NCBI GenBank assembly: GCA_021464245.1
Contig: JADCRB010000025.1
Span: 4,467,903 to 4,531,902 of the forward strand
DNA from: Carallia brachiata
Lineage: Eukaryota > Streptophyta > Magnoliopsida > Malpighiales > Rhizophoraceae
Direction of reading: 5' to 3'
Length of the DNA: 64,000 bases
The stretch's first letter is position 1; each line of letters begins with the position of its first letter. The notes beneath the pieces are model-generated. The model was not told where the DNA came from. It did not search any database and saw only the letters and a program-made list of their open reading frames with translations. Positions 1 to 12,424 of this stretch are shown here, piece by piece. A program made the position numbers and the translations under genes.

Positions 1-530
1 TTAGTGTTTCAAGATTAGCAATATATTACAGATGTGCATGGCAGTTACGGCAACTTCATCTCTGTAACATTTATCTTGACCTTTTGATGATGAGTTGTTA
101 TTCAAAGAAGCATGTTTTTTAATGTTTTGTCAAATTCTAGCTTGTTTCTGTTGTGTTCTAGTTAACAAATGAGATAATGAAACATGGTGACTGGTTAACC
201 ATTTGATAGCGCTATAGAGTGGTATTAACAAAGGCTACCATGTGTCCTTATCGACTTTCTTGAAACATTTATTGGCCACCAGTCGGTAGCTAAAAAATGG
301 TATTAGTAGACTCTGCCATATGTCCTTATCTCCTTGGTTGAATTTATTGTAGTTTTTTTTTGTTCTTGATCTATAAAAAGGATGTCGGCAATCTGTGTTT
401 CAATTTCTACCATGATATTCTCTATTTCCACCCTAATTTCTTCATCATTACCAATATTGAATTCAACCTCAATTTTTTCAGCATCAACATGATATATTAT
501 GGGTAAAACAAGTTTAAGCACACTGTTGGG

Positions 531-646
531 TAATATTACTGTCTAATGTCTCTTTGTTTATTATGCCCACCAACCAATATTGGGTAGATAATATTACTGT
601 CTAATGTCTCTTTGTCTCTTATCCCACCAACCAATGTTGGAGTAGA
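531..646. repeat. Tandem duplication, two 58-bp units
   Basis: Two adjacent copies begin with TAATATTACTGTCTAATGTC and end near GTAGA, at 531-588 and 589-646. They differ at only a few positions, so the duplication is fairly recent. Confidence 0.85.
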
Positions 647-682
647 CCATATGATAGTTATGCATCAAAATTTTTCATTCTT

Positions 683-851
683 GTTGCTCTCTTAGACCTG
701 TTTTATTCCTATTTTAATTTTAGCTCTTTTATTTTTTATTTTCCTCCCTTAATTACTCAGCATTTGAATTTGTTGCTCTTTTTTATCCGTAGTCTAATTT
801 TAGCTCTTTTATTTTTTATTTACTTCCTTAATTATTCAACAATTGAAAATT
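683..851. repeat. Tandem duplication, about 89-bp units
   Basis: Two diverged units start with GTTGCTCT at 683 and 772. They share the core TTTTAGCTCTTTTATTTTTT and a following CTTAATTA-CA segment. Confidence 0.7.
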
Positions 852-1529
852 TTAATTTTAACTCGTTTTCGTTGTTCAAATAACCATAAACGTAAACAAA
901 TCCAAACATCAAGAGCATGCCCTAAAAATCAGTTCTTAAAGTTTCTATAACCCATTTTTGTTGAGATAATTTTAGCCGAAAAATCAAAATTTTCTGCTCT
1001 TATAATTATCCCCTCTTGGGCCTGTTGTATTTTCAGACTAATTGCTTTTATATTTCATCCCTTAGATTTTCAGTATCTGCTAAATTAATTTCAGGTTGTA
1101 TTCTTTTCGTAAAAAACTATAAATGCACATAAATTAGCCTTCCCACAGCTTCTGCAACAAGTTATGATGCAGCATTTAGTGATAATAAAACTAATACACA
1201 ATTAAGCGAAAAACTTATCAAAGAGAAAGATAATATCAAAAACAGTATTATTATATGTAAAGAAATATATCTGTGAAATATTTTAAGTGTTAGGCTTACA
1301 TTTATAGCTAAATTTTATAACTAAGAAAACAAATACTTTAATGATAAAATTAAAATGAAAAGAAACTAAAATAATTATATTTCAGAACATTCAATATTTC
1401 ATAATATTTAAAAATATGTAAAAAAATATGCTTAGAACATTCTAAATATAGTTAAAATATAAGTCTTCTAAAATCTCTGCAATGGAGGTCTAGTATAGAA
1501 TTGACCCAAAGTTCAATCTCAACTGCAAT

Positions 1530-1840
1530 CTCACCAAAATATCAATTGGTTATCTAAACTTTTACAATTATTGGAAAAATCATGTGTAACTAAATTTTAT
1601 AACTAAGAAAGAAAATATTTTAATGATAAAATCAAAATATCAATTGCTTATCTAAACTTTTAGAATTGTTGGATAAATTTGGAACAATCTTAACAAAATA
1701 TGATTATCTAAACTTTTACAATCATTGGACAAATCATTTGTAGCTAAATTTTATAATTAAGAAAGGAAATGTTTTAATGAAAAAATCAAAATATCAATTG
1801 ATTATCTAAACTTTTAGAATTATTGGACAAATTTGAAAGT
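1530..1840. repeat. Interspersed direct repeats
   Basis: The phrases ATATCAATTG-TTATCTAAACTTTTA and AACTAAATTTTATAA-TAAGAAA recur at least twice in the same order. This looks like a duplicated segment of roughly 150 bp. Confidence 0.65.
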
Positions 1841-2603
1841 TAAAGCCTCTAAGTACTATCCGTGAAACTCGAATCCAAATTGAGCATGTAAAAAGTATAT
1901 TAAATTACTATTAAACTACCACCTTAAATCATACACTAAAATATTTTCATTTCCTAATTTTTTATCACTAGTGGTTTCAATAAAGGGCAACAGAAAGAAA
2001 TATTATTTTAAAAAGAAGTAGACAAAAGAGCGAAATGAACAATAAAAAGTTACAAGAGTTGGGGAAAGGACCATGAAAATTGATAAAAATCAGCCAATGT
2101 TTGCAGTTAACGTCAGTAATTTGATTAACTTAAATTTAACAAAATGTCTCAGAAACGTCTCAAAGCTAAATATTGGAATGGGAGATTAGCCGATTTTATA
2201 ACCGCAATCTTACAATGTTTTTGACCGCCGTATCTCTTTCTCAAATTGAGATCATGCCACAATGGGGCTATTAGGTCCCCTAAAATAAATAATTGTGTTA
2301 GTGTATATGATCACCACTTTACAAGCATAGCTATAAGAGTGAATTCATTGCTTCTTTTTTTTTTTTTGGGCCAAGAGAGATTTCGGCCTTGTCAACGCTC
2401 AGGCCCGTAAAATTTCAAACAAATTTTCTTAAAAATCGAACAAAAAAAATAAAATAATAGCAGTACTAGCTTCCAGGCCGGCCTAGCTATTATGCTTAGT
2501 AGAAACGCTTGCGTCTAAAATATATATATTAATTAATGAATTAAGCAACTGGAGTGAGATATGTGGCAATTTAAACATAGTAATTAACATCCTATTATTT
2601 ATA

Positions 2604-2916
2604 GGGATAACCATCATTTAAGGTCTAAACGTTTGAGTTTTTTTTTATTTGAGTTCTAAACTTTTTAAGTTTTCTATTTAAGGCCTATACCTTTATTTTT
2701 TATTCTATTCAAGTCCTTTTTTATAATTTACCGTTAACTTTTTCGTTAAACCAAACGGACACAGTGCAAAATTAACGGAAAAGTTGACGGTTTAGTTACA
2801 AAAGGACTTGAATAGAATAAAAAATAAAGGTATAGGACTTAAATAGAAAACTTAAAAGGTTTAGTCCTTAAATAAAAAAAAATTCAAACGTTTAGATCTT
2901 AAATGATGGTTATCCC
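2604..2916. mobile_element. Mutator-like MITE with long inverted arms
   Basis: The element starts GGGATAACCATCATTTAAGG and ends with the matching inverted sequence ending GGTTATCCC. The two arms pair over more than 100 bases around a short centre near 2760, so it is a foldback structure with no coding capacity. It is flanked by a perfect direct repeat, ATTATTTATA, at 2594-2603 and 2917-2926. A 9-10 bp target duplication with long inverted arms is typical of Mutator-derived MITEs. The superfamily is inferred; the ends and duplication are seen directly. Confidence 0.85.
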
Positions 2917-3086
2917 ATTATTTATATATTTTACAATTAAATTATCCCATTATTATATATGAAGTCGAAACTCTTGATGGCCGTTATAAATACCCTTGTC
3001 CATGCATATGTTCTCAACGAAAAACAAGTACATGATCAAATTAATTACCATCTCTTAAACCAATCAATATATATTTCATCGATCAT

Positions 3087-3655
3087 ATGGTGAAATCAGT
3101 GCTTTAATGTTTCTTTGCGGCCACTGCGATGATACTATGTCTTTGTTTGAGCTTTCTTCATTGGCACTAGGGGTCAATGGAACTGCATTCTTCAATGCAC
3201 CTCCCTACGTTCGTAAGTACTAATTAATGACTTTAGCTAACCTTTACTAAAACCCAGCAAAAATCTCATGCAAATATATGAAATGACTAATTATCTCTTT
3301 TTTTTTTACTTAATTTATAATTAAAATTGTTACATATTATTTGTGCAGCTTCTGCATGCTGTGGGGAGGCTGATCAGGGCGTGGCCATTGCAGCTGCAAG
3401 CGACGCAATATACAATGGCGGCGCCGCTTGGGGGCAATATTTCATGGTAATTTGCACCGGTGGAACAAATCAAGGGACCCCACATCCTTGTTATGACGGG
3501 AAATCTGTGACGGCGATGATTACCGATCGTTGCCCTACTTGCGCAGCTCGTGGAGTTACATTTGACATGTCAAAGGAGGCTTTGGAGCTATAGCCGATAC
3601 TGATTCTGGTCTTATTCAAATTGATTACCAATTGTCGTCCTTAGATTCTATGTAG
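3087..3655 (+). pseudogene. EG45-domain / plant natriuretic peptide-like protein, decayed
   Basis: The family is small secreted proteins with a double-psi beta-barrel related to the expansin N-domain, such as plant natriuretic peptides and citrus blight-associated p12. Two exons are visible: 3087-3212 and 3349-3655, with a GTAAGT donor and TGCAG acceptor. Exon 2 encodes family hallmarks: PPYVPSAC across the junction, GVAIAAASDAIYN, TNQGTPHPC and ITDRCP. It looks broken. The ATG at 3087 meets TAA at 3105, and the hydrophobic signal peptide lies in a different frame from the mature domain. A Cys expected after GAA is Trp (GAAWG). Near 3590 the frame shifts, so the C-terminal IADTDSGLIQIDY is read one frame over, ending at 3655. 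An ATG at 3107 opens a frame into the domain but gives no credible signal peptide. Confidence 0.75.
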
Positions 3656-6600
3656 CATTTTTTTCCCTTTTAAAAAGTTGTGCTTACTATATATATTATC
3701 GACATGTGAATTGCATATATACTAGTTGATTAACTTGGCTGTTGAAATCTGGTTTGTTTTCCAGGATTTTGAGATAAGAGTTTCACTAGGGGCTAAGGGG
3801 CGGAAACTGCATGTACGTGCTACATATGGTATCGGATCGTGTTTAAACTTTGCAAACCTTCACTTTTTATCTTAATGTTTGGAGCTTTCATAAATAAATG
3901 CGTCGAGGGGCCTCCAAAATTTACGCATTTTGGCATTGGTCCCCATTTTCTTATTCTTTTTTTTTTTAATAAGTCCCATTGTCTTATTCTTCTTCTTCTT
4001 CTTCTTTTTTCATGTAGTGCCCTCACATGTAATAATAAATGTATGGAATCCGTCTTATGCTTATAGCATAATTAGTTGGGATATTCCTCGTTGCAAGCAC
4101 CTTTTGGTTCTGTGGAGTTCTAACGGCTTCTATTATACTTTTTAAGTCTTTTAGTCTATAAAAAAATTGTAAGTAATATATTAGAGGAGATTTTTAATTT
4201 GATTTTTTTTTCTGTGAATTTATTCATAATTTTAGAAGATACATAATAGATCTACTTGAAATAAAAAATAATAATAAAATAAATTTATATAATATAAAAT
4301 TATAGGTGAATTATATTAATTAATAAATAACTAAAATTAACTTTTTTTTTTTTTCCCTCAAGAGTGTATGCTTGCTAGCAATTGCCGAGTCTTGCGGCCT
4401 TAGTCAAATTGGTTTGACGTTGATGGGATTGAGCATTGAAAACGAACACTTAAACTGAAATTCGACAAAATTGAAACAGATGAAAGATAAAAACACCATT
4501 CAACTTGAACCTTAAAAACTTTTTGTTTATATATTGGCTCTCTTTCTTTGGATGAAAGATTTCGAATCAATTTTCAGTATTGTAACCTTAAATAGCTAAA
4601 AAAATCATAAAATTTTCTTTTGTGATTCGGAAATATAAATTCAAATTTAAAGTTAAAATTTTAAAAATAAATACGAAATCTATTATTATATAATGATGAC
4701 ATAAAGAATTAGAACTAATTATAAAAATTTGTGATATATCTTACAAATATAAAAAGTCATGATAGATTTAGAAAAATAAGAAATTTTTTTTTTTGGAGAT
4801 TAACCCATAATAATAATAAAAATAATAATATAAAAAGAAAAGGATAAAAAAAAAAAACAATGTTAAGCGGCGTATTCGAAGGAGCAAAATTTAGATTACA
4901 AAGGGAAGAGCAGACTAAGAAAGGTAAAAGATTGTCCAGCTCTTCTTTGGTCAATTCACGGATATCCTTCCAACTGTAGAGATAGATGATCACTCTTAAA
5001 CACTGCTTGAAAGTAAACCGAAACAAAGAATTCATCTAAATGAGATAGGAAAGCCACGCGGCTCCAAAGCCCCAGCTATGAGAAGAAAATTAGCACTAAA
5101 TTTCAAAACGAACATTAATGAAGGTAGTGGGCCTGGTGATCCAGGACTCGGCTAAGTATCTCATCCAAGTTGCTAACTTCTCCTTGAAACCTTAAGAAGT
5201 GATGTTGTGGGCATGGCCTCGTGCACGCGCGTGTGTGTGTGTTTTTTTTATTTATTTATTTATGTGTGTATAGTTAAAAAAAAATGTGCATAAAGAATGA
5301 TAAAATATATATACATTCATAACAAAAAAAAAAATGTTGTTTGCACCTCTTACTTGTTTGTATACACATCATAAGTGGTCAAAAAAAAATCTGAGACCTG
5401 CACAGTGCCCCGCTTGCTGTATCAACTCGTTTAATCTGTCAATCTCACCCTTTACCTCTGGTGGTTACTCTTACCAACAAGGCCCAAAGTGATGAGTTCC
5501 AAATAACATTCAGAGGACAAAGGTTGACCATTCATAATTACAAACGAAAACTAGAGCTAAATTCATACTTGTTGAGTCCTATGCTTGCTTCTGCAGATTG
5601 GGCCTTTGTGGAGGACAGGCTAAATGATGATTGGGGTTTTAAGCATAGTAATGAGACGAAATTTGTGTTTATAAGAAAATAACAAATACCTCTCAACCAG
5701 CAGGTAAATAGTTCAAACTCTACTTAACCTTATTTCTTCCTCTCCAAATGTTTAATAGAATTTCTTATAAATTAAAAAAGAAAATAACAAGGTACTTACC
5801 CAAAAAAAAAAAACAACAAAGTGGCCCGATCGCTCTCAGATGCAACCTAATTGCTTTGATTACACACAACGAAAGTGAACTGGCGAAAAAAAAAAAAGAA
5901 AAGGAGTTAATTGCAACCTAATTGCTTTGATTACATATAATGAAAGTGAATTGGAATTTAGAACCTAATTGCGTCTAAGTCAGGTCACTCTAGATGTTAC
6001 TTCTGGACCATTTCTCTGGCCACTGCCTTATTCGCATTGGTATTACATTCGAAAATAAATGTTAATGCCAATCAAGATAGTATCACAACCCAGCTTTTGT
6101 ACAGGGAGTTAGTTAGCGTTGAGGTTAATGCTAGATTTGTAGACTCGGCTGGCACCAGGATCCACACCCAAGTTGGCTCTCAAATGCACACAGATGTTAA
6201 GATCCTCAAAAGAGTAACTTCGAAATTCAAGCACCCAATTAATCTTCATCCAATCAATCTTCAAATGAAGGACAAACTGAATGTAATCTATTTTTAGAAT
6301 ACCGTGGGCTTCCATTCTTAGAGTACTTCTCTATGGGCAATAATTACCTTTGCAAAACAGCCCATGGGCTGGACTGTTGCTGAGGAGCAACTTGCGTGAT
6401 ATTAACTAGAGTAAATTTGATTGATAATTTAACTCACCCCTAATTCTGACGCTGTAATTTCAACTACAAACTTCTGATAATCTGTAGTCCTTCTTTGATT
6501 CTGGGATGAAAACACTTCTCCTACCCCTAAACTTTTTTGACCCAAAAAAAAAAAAGAAAAAAAATTCCACCGGCTTCATTTTCTCCGATAAATCTTAGCA

Positions 6601-6791
6601 GCTTTTGTCATTTTTTGAGATGAATCTGAACGACAACCGGCTCTACTGGACTGCAAAAAAACGTAGTCCGGAGGTTAATCCTACTAGTCTATCAGGCTCA
6701 TACCTCATCACTAGAGTAGAGAATGTTTAAAAATCTCAAAATTAGAGTCTAAGATACAACAAAAGATATAATTCAAATTTAAACAAGTGTC
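3656..6791. other. Intergenic DNA
   Basis: No gene could be supported. Open frames at 5461-5682 and 6037-6297 have no recognisable domain or splice context. The region contains poly-T/poly-A runs, a GT/GTG-rich microsatellite near 5225-5245 and the 43-bp direct repeat listed separately. Confidence 0.6.
5841..5954. repeat. Direct repeat, two 43-bp copies
   Basis: TGCAACCTAATTGCTTTGAT and the following TACA-A-AA-GAAAGTGAA-TGG occur at 5841-5883 and 5912-5954. An A-rich spacer separates them. Confidence 0.8.
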
Positions 6792-7974
6792 TTACTTAGA
6801 CGATCCAGAGTCTAAGATCCCACTTGGATTGCTTACAGATGGATTCTCAACAAACTGGACCGAAATTAAACCATCTTCTGCCGTTCCAGCTGACAATGGA
6901 GACCCCTCTCTGACGGCGGGGCCTTTGGATGGCATTCCTGCACAATGAAATATGCCTACATGTGAACTTTAGCATATATACATTGCTCAAGAAGATATAA
7001 AAATAATGTAGAAAAAGAAAAAGAACTAGAATGCCTGCAAATGCAGTTGGGATTTCAGCCGTGGAAATTCAGATGAGAGAAACAGTATACAAGCAAAGAT
7101 TAGCAGAGAGAGACAATGGACCATCATTTTACCAAACCGAAAAAAAAAGGGACTAAAGAAACTGATGATGTCCAAACAACAGCAAGAAGAGACAGACTGA
7201 AATTGTTGTATGCGATGAGAACTAAGGACTATGAGCATAAAATTAGTCTATGGGAGTCCAAATTCTGAAACACCACCTGCCTACCAACAAAGGTATCCGG
7301 AGAAACAAAGCTCCCAGAATAAAGCTAGCATGAAATGAAATAGATTGAACCAAGAAACAAGAAATAGCTAGAGGAATATTAGCTTGAAAGGTGGTTGCCA
7401 CCAAATGCAAGCTTAAAAGTTAAAATGATGGAAACATCACCTTGAAGGATTATCATTAGACAAAACAGAATAGTGAACACCATGGCAAATACATTGCTAC
7501 TGGATGATGAAGCCTTCGTGGCTTTCATTTTCTTCAACGCTTTCATACGCTCAATTCTTGCACGCTTCAAAATAACTTGTTCAGAAATCTCCTCAATAAG
7601 CTTCTGATTAGCAGTATCCAACGATGGTGCTCTTGCAGGCCTGGGAGGTCTAGGAGGCTTCTTGTTACTTGTCTTCTTCCGCTTCTCAGTTACCAGTTTC
7701 TGCTCCGCATGATCAGCAGTCTTTTACCTTCTAACGTCGCCTGCTCTGCAGAAACTCCATGAAAATTAAGCAGATCACCGCACAAAATTTGCCCCCCTTC
7801 ACCCTTGGTTTTCCCATCAACAAGCACACAACAAACCTTAGAAAGCACCGCCGTTACTGGAATTTTTGCACCCAAAATTTGTTCCTTGCCTGAATCATCA
7901 ACACTAACTCCCCAACCACTTTCAAGATCAACCCCAAAATCTCCATCCCTTGGAGCCCCAGGTCCCATTTCCAT
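6792..7974 (-). pseudogene. Uncharacterised plant protein with one membrane segment; frameshifted copy
   Basis: Two coding exons are visible on the minus strand: 7974-7441 and 6937-6792, joined by a GT-AG intron (donor after CAAG, acceptor TTGTGCAG). The first part runs MEMGPGAPRDGDFGVDLESG to about 7720. The next part is a basic, Lys/Arg- and Pro-rich stretch, then a helix (NQKLIEEISEQVILKRARIE), a serine run and a hydrophobic segment (VFAMVFTILFCLMIIL). Exon 2 supplies GMPSKGPAVREGSPLSAGTA and ends at 6792. The two halves of exon 1 lie in different frames, separated by one missing base near 7718-7724 (GGTAAAAGACT). The frame change is not at a splice site. Either this is a real null or a base lost from an A run in the consensus. 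I recognise the protein type as a conserved plant protein of unknown function, not a named family. A possible 5'-UTR donor (CTTCTTGTAAGA) lies near 8970. Confidence 0.65.
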
Positions 7975-9090
7975 TCAGCATGCCAGATCTGCCTCTCAAC
8001 TTGCTTCTCTAACTCTAAATATATAAAATTCCAATATATTTACAAACAACAGAGAAGTCAAAATCATCAAAAGTCAACCCATTTATTGGCAATTTCGTTC
8101 TACAGCATCATAAATTACTGGATACAGCACGCGGGGGCAATAGCAATGTCCAAATTCATCAAGCAAATGACACTTTATATCCTTCCTAACACTCCAGCCT
8201 TCAACATCTACGATAATTAAAAAGTCAACTTGTCTTTAACGCCGGCATTGCTTTTCCTAAGGGAGTGATCATCAGCTAAAACTCAGTTCTTAGCTTTTAT
8301 TTTCAAAAGCCCATCAACCCAATTTCTTCATTGCAGCCCCTTCAACAAACAAAGCCCTGCATTTAATTAACACACAACAGGAAAAAAAAAAAAAAAAAAA
8401 AAAATTACAATTACACCAATTGTGTTGTGTTGTATTGGTCCAGTGTGTTTAAAAGTGTAACTTCGGCTTTTAGTTACGGGCTTGACTAGATAGAGTTGTT
8501 GGATGCACGTAAGTACGTCCAGTTCATATCAAACGATTCATATGCTATTTATTTTTAAAAATTCAATAGATATTTCACTAACGTAAATCACTATCATAAG
8601 CCGTCCACCGCTACTTGCTATCAAAATTTTCCCTTCAGGCAAAAAGGAGGGCTTAGAAAAATTAAATCGAATCAAAGGAAACCTTGAAAACGAAGAAGGG
8701 AACAGAGCTTGAGGCAGATCAAAGCAACAAAAAATCATATCTACTCAAAAACCCCAGAATGTGAAATGAAAAAAAAAAAAATTGAATCACATTCCCAAAA
8801 ATTACACATAATGCTTCATGGATCATCCAAGAAAAAAAAAAAGAAAAGAAAAAAGAAACCAAAGCACCCTAAACATTAATTTCCTATTAAAAGAAAGGAA
8901 GAAAAAATTCAGAAGAAAATAATTCACCCAAAAAAAAAGAAAACAGAGAAATGAGTACCGTTCTTACAAGAAGAAAGAGTAAAGAGGGACTTTCAAGGGA
9001 AAGTGAATAAACCCCAGATCCAAGAAACGCACAAAGAAATAAAACCCTGTTCATTAGAGGATTAATTTAGAAAACAATCACCGCCTTCGT
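7975..9090. other. Probable upstream region of the minus-strand gene
   Basis: No second gene is supported here. A-rich and polypurine runs occur at 8380-8405 and 8755-8950. The minus strand has a splice-donor-like CTTCTTGTAAGA near 8970, compatible with a 5'-UTR intron of the neighbouring gene; this is inference. Confidence 0.4.
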
Positions 9091-9094
9091 AATT

Positions 9095-9462
9095 TTTAAC
9101 AAATTTAATATAATTTTTAAAAATTTATAAATATAATACAATTTAATTATTTTTTAAATTTTAATATAATTTTTAAAAATTTATAAATTTAGTACAGTTA
9201 AATTATTCTTTAATAAATTTATTACACTGTCAGTTAAAAACAATCAGTTGAAAGTAATTAAATTTCTTAATATACATATACAACACGTATACGTCTAAAT
9301 CTAATACAGTTTAAAATTTCTAAATGTTATACGTGTATATTTACATACTGAGAGATTCGATTATTTTTAATTGACAGTATATTAAATTTATTAAAAAATA
9401 ATTAAATTATATTTAAATTTATAAATTTTAAAAAGTTATATTAAATTTATAAAAAAGTGTCA
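9095..9462. mobile_element. AT-rich foldback/MITE-like inverted repeat
   Basis: The left arm (about 9150-9252, containing AAATTTATTACACTGTCAGT) is largely the inverse complement of the right arm (about 9350-9462, containing AATTGACAGTATATTAAATT). A roughly 95-bp centre separates them. Exact ends and target duplication are not clear. Confidence 0.55.
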
Positions 9463-9479
9463 AAGTGATAATATTTTTT

Positions 9480-11301
9480 GATATTAATTCTTAATAAAAT
9501 GGATAATGTACAAAAAACATATAGAGATAGAGAAAAAAAGGAAGGACCAGAGTAGGAAGACAAACCGGGTAAAAACGGGAACGTTGAGAAGGGAATTTTT
9601 GTTATCAAAATATAGAAATGGTGAGGTTATTATGTGGAAGAAACAGAAAGATGGGAATTAGCCAAAGCAGTTCTCTGGCCAATAGCAAACAACGGTGTAA
9701 AAGTCCAGCTCAACTCACTTCAGTTGTGTCTTTTCCTGTTCCTTTCCTGGTCAGTTTTGGTAATAGTACAAACTCAAACAAAACAATTTTAGTAATATTA
9801 CAATGATTAAAAAGAAAACCTTTATTGTCAAAAATATTTTTGAGCTCCCTTATGGATGGTTCGAGAATATGGTCAGTTCGAGTTTAAGCTTAATTTAATA
9901 AAAAATAATATTTTGATTTTTTTGAAAAATTTTAAATTTCCTGAAAAAAGTTAATGCATATGCAAGAATGACAAAATATTCAACGGGTAATATAGAGTAT
10001 GCAACAACTTATGAAAACGTTTAATTAAATCTAATTGCACATTCTTTTAGTTTTGTCTGCACATTTTGTTATTCTAGTCACACATCTAGTAATTTTAAAC
10101 GAGAAAATTGAAATTTGAAAACAAAAGAATTTAAAATATTATTTTTTAGTAAATGAGAGTCACACTCAAATTTATCAAAATAGACATGAACATTCACCTT
10201 ATATATATATATATATATATTTTGACTTCTCAATACTTCCCATCTTATAAATTATACAAAATTATTATAAATTCTCAATAAACTAAAAATATAAGCATTA
10301 CTTTTCTCTCACACTTCTCCCTTTGTCACAATTTTGAAATATTAATCATCTTGAATAATAATTTCCAACACGAGACTTCACCGACACATGATATTAATCC
10401 ACATAATGATTATTCGTTTTTGCTTTTCTTGTTTTTTTGGTCAACCTTTTCTTGTTCTTTCAAAAGGGCAAACTTTGATATAACCATGGGCGCAAATTTA
10501 ATCCACCCGACACGGGAATTTATTGGGATCAAGATTCCATTTGTGAAAGACAGAGTTAAGCCAAAGATCGACCTCGTTGACCCAAAATTTTCCTATAAAA
10601 AATTTTTTTTAGAAAAAAACACATCGGCTATGTAAATTTTGATTATTATGTTACACTAATCAGCAGCAAACCTCAATTTTCTACAAAGATGTTGTCAGTC
10701 AAGGATATGTTGACATATTATGTAATATGTATGCCTAATTAACAATAATAATTTGTATTATTGGCTAACCTTTTGTTTCATCCACTCTCTCAAACACATG
10801 CTTTGAGGGAGTAAATAAGTTCTTTTTATTTGAATTGATGAGAAAATTGTGAGAAAGAAAATAATTAAAAAGAAAAATAAATAGTAATTTGCAAGAAAAA
10901 AAATTATGTAAAAAAAATTATTTGAATTAATTAAAAAGTTGTGAGAAAAAAATAATTAAAAAAATAATAATATTTTATGAGAGAAAAAATTATGAAAAAA
11001 AAATATTATTTAAATTAATTATAAAGTAATGAGAAAAAAAATATTATAAAAAAATAATAACATAATAATAATATTTTTTAACCAAAATTTTCTAATCTTT
11101 TTTTTTTTCTCACCAAATTCTCAAAAACCAAACACACCATTCAAGGAACTCACACGTGGGCCTCAACGATGCTTACGCATTGTAAAAGTTAAAACAAAGA
11201 CAAGGGCAAAGATGGTTCAATCCTAGATGGCTTAGAGTAGGAATGGTAGGATTGAAATTGTAAAGAAGAAAAGAGCGCCTTTAATCAAAGCTAGGGAATG
11301 A
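9480..11301. other. AT-rich intergenic DNA
   Basis: No gene is supported. It contains an (AT)n run at about 10199-10220 and long runs rich in AAAATTA and AATAATA between 10830 and 11060. Confidence 0.6.
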
Positions 11302-11424
11302 TTTTTTTTTTTTTTTTTTAGTCTTAAGGGAGCTGGAGACCAACTAGTTGGGAATGAGGTATGGGAATGAGTGGTCTGGAGTTCGAACCCCAGACCTTGC
11401 AGTTGGAGGGTAAGTCCTCCAACC
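11302..11424 (-). mobile_element. tRNA-derived SINE with target-site duplication
   Basis: On the minus strand the insert begins GGTTGGAGGACTTACCCTCC. It contains a Pol III B-box-like GGGTTCGAACTCC and ends in a poly(A) run (poly-T at 11302-11318 on the plus strand). It is flanked by a perfect 19-bp duplication, AATCAAAGCTAGGGAATGA, at 11283-11301 and 11425-11443. The short length, B box, A tail and long duplication together fit a plant SINE moved by LINE machinery. The family name is not recognised. Confidence 0.8.
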
Positions 11425-11443
11425 AATCAAAGCTAGGGAATGA

Positions 11444-12424
11444 TTTTTTTTCCTTCCTCAAAATCGGAGAGAATGGTCTGTGGTGGGCCGGATGAATAAT
11501 AAGCCAATTTCCCTCCCTATCACTATGAGACCCACATGCTCCTATATACTTTTTCTTTTTATAAATAATAAAAAATATATATCACCGACATATAAATCAT
11601 CATATGTATAAATTGAAATTGAGGATCATTCATTATTATCTTCATTTTAATTTTCTTTATAGGATAAAGAACCACCACCCAAACACTATTGAGATACAGC
11701 ATGACTCCTTTAAACTGACTACTGTGTTAACAAGTCTAAAATCTCTATCGTGAGCACACAGATCAACTTGTAGTCTAAAAAAGAATATTACCTTTATTAC
11801 ATGGGTTACAACTCAAACACACATCAAATGTAAGAAAAATATATTAAATTACTATCAAATTACTATCAAACGTAAAAAAAAATATATTAAATTACTATCA
11901 AACTATTATTTTAAGAGATCACATGCTCCTGTATACAAGTTCTGAGAAAGCTCGAAATCGAAATGAAAATGATAGTTCTTTTGTAGGGGAGCACGATGGA
12001 CAAAGGCTGTCCTAGTACCTAGACTTGAAGTTTGGTCTCACAATAATTCAAGAGCTTCCACGTACACTAAATAGCCACACAACAAATCAATAACTGTTGG
12101 TGGCATTTTTGGCTGGATGCTGAGCAATTGGTAACTCAAGTCCCACCACGTGGGATTCATCAGAGTATTGCGGTGTTCAACTGAAAATGTGAAATAATAA
12201 AGAAAAACGAAGATCTTCCAAAAAGGGACCCAAAAAAAAAAAAACTAAAAGAAAAGGTATGGTATTGTCACGCTTCTAGCATATATGTTCAACGGGTAAA
12301 GTCATCCGTGCCCGTCAATTATTTTTGACTTAATAAATAGTTTATTTTCCAGCATAAATGAATATTAACAAAAACAGACATCGCTGGTGTTCCTCGTTAA
12401 ATAGCAAACAAGAAAGAGACAAAG
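11444..12424. other. Intergenic / downstream of galactokinase
   Basis: No coding signal was found. It contains short duplicated AT-rich phrases (AATATATTAAATTACTATCAAA at 11837 and 11880). The right part is the probable downstream flank of the galactokinase gene. Confidence 0.5.

Larger units (their letters stand above)
1..2603. other. AT-rich intergenic DNA
   Basis: No convincing gene is visible. Open frames are short and show no recognisable domain. The stretch holds several locally duplicated AT-rich segments, listed separately, and a MITE at its right edge. Confidence 0.7.

Noticed and set aside
5461..5682. A 73-codon open frame as a small gene
   Set aside because: No recognisable domain, signal peptide or splice partners; length is within chance expectation.
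7717..7744. A 28-nt micro-intron to explain the frameshift in the 7.4 kb gene
   Set aside because: GTAAAA and a nearby AG exist, but removing 28 nt leads straight to a stop and the size is far below plant introns.
11370..11395. A tRNA gene, because of the GGTTCGAACCCC-like motif
   Set aside because: No cloverleaf can be drawn around it; the flanking duplication and A tail fit a SINE instead.
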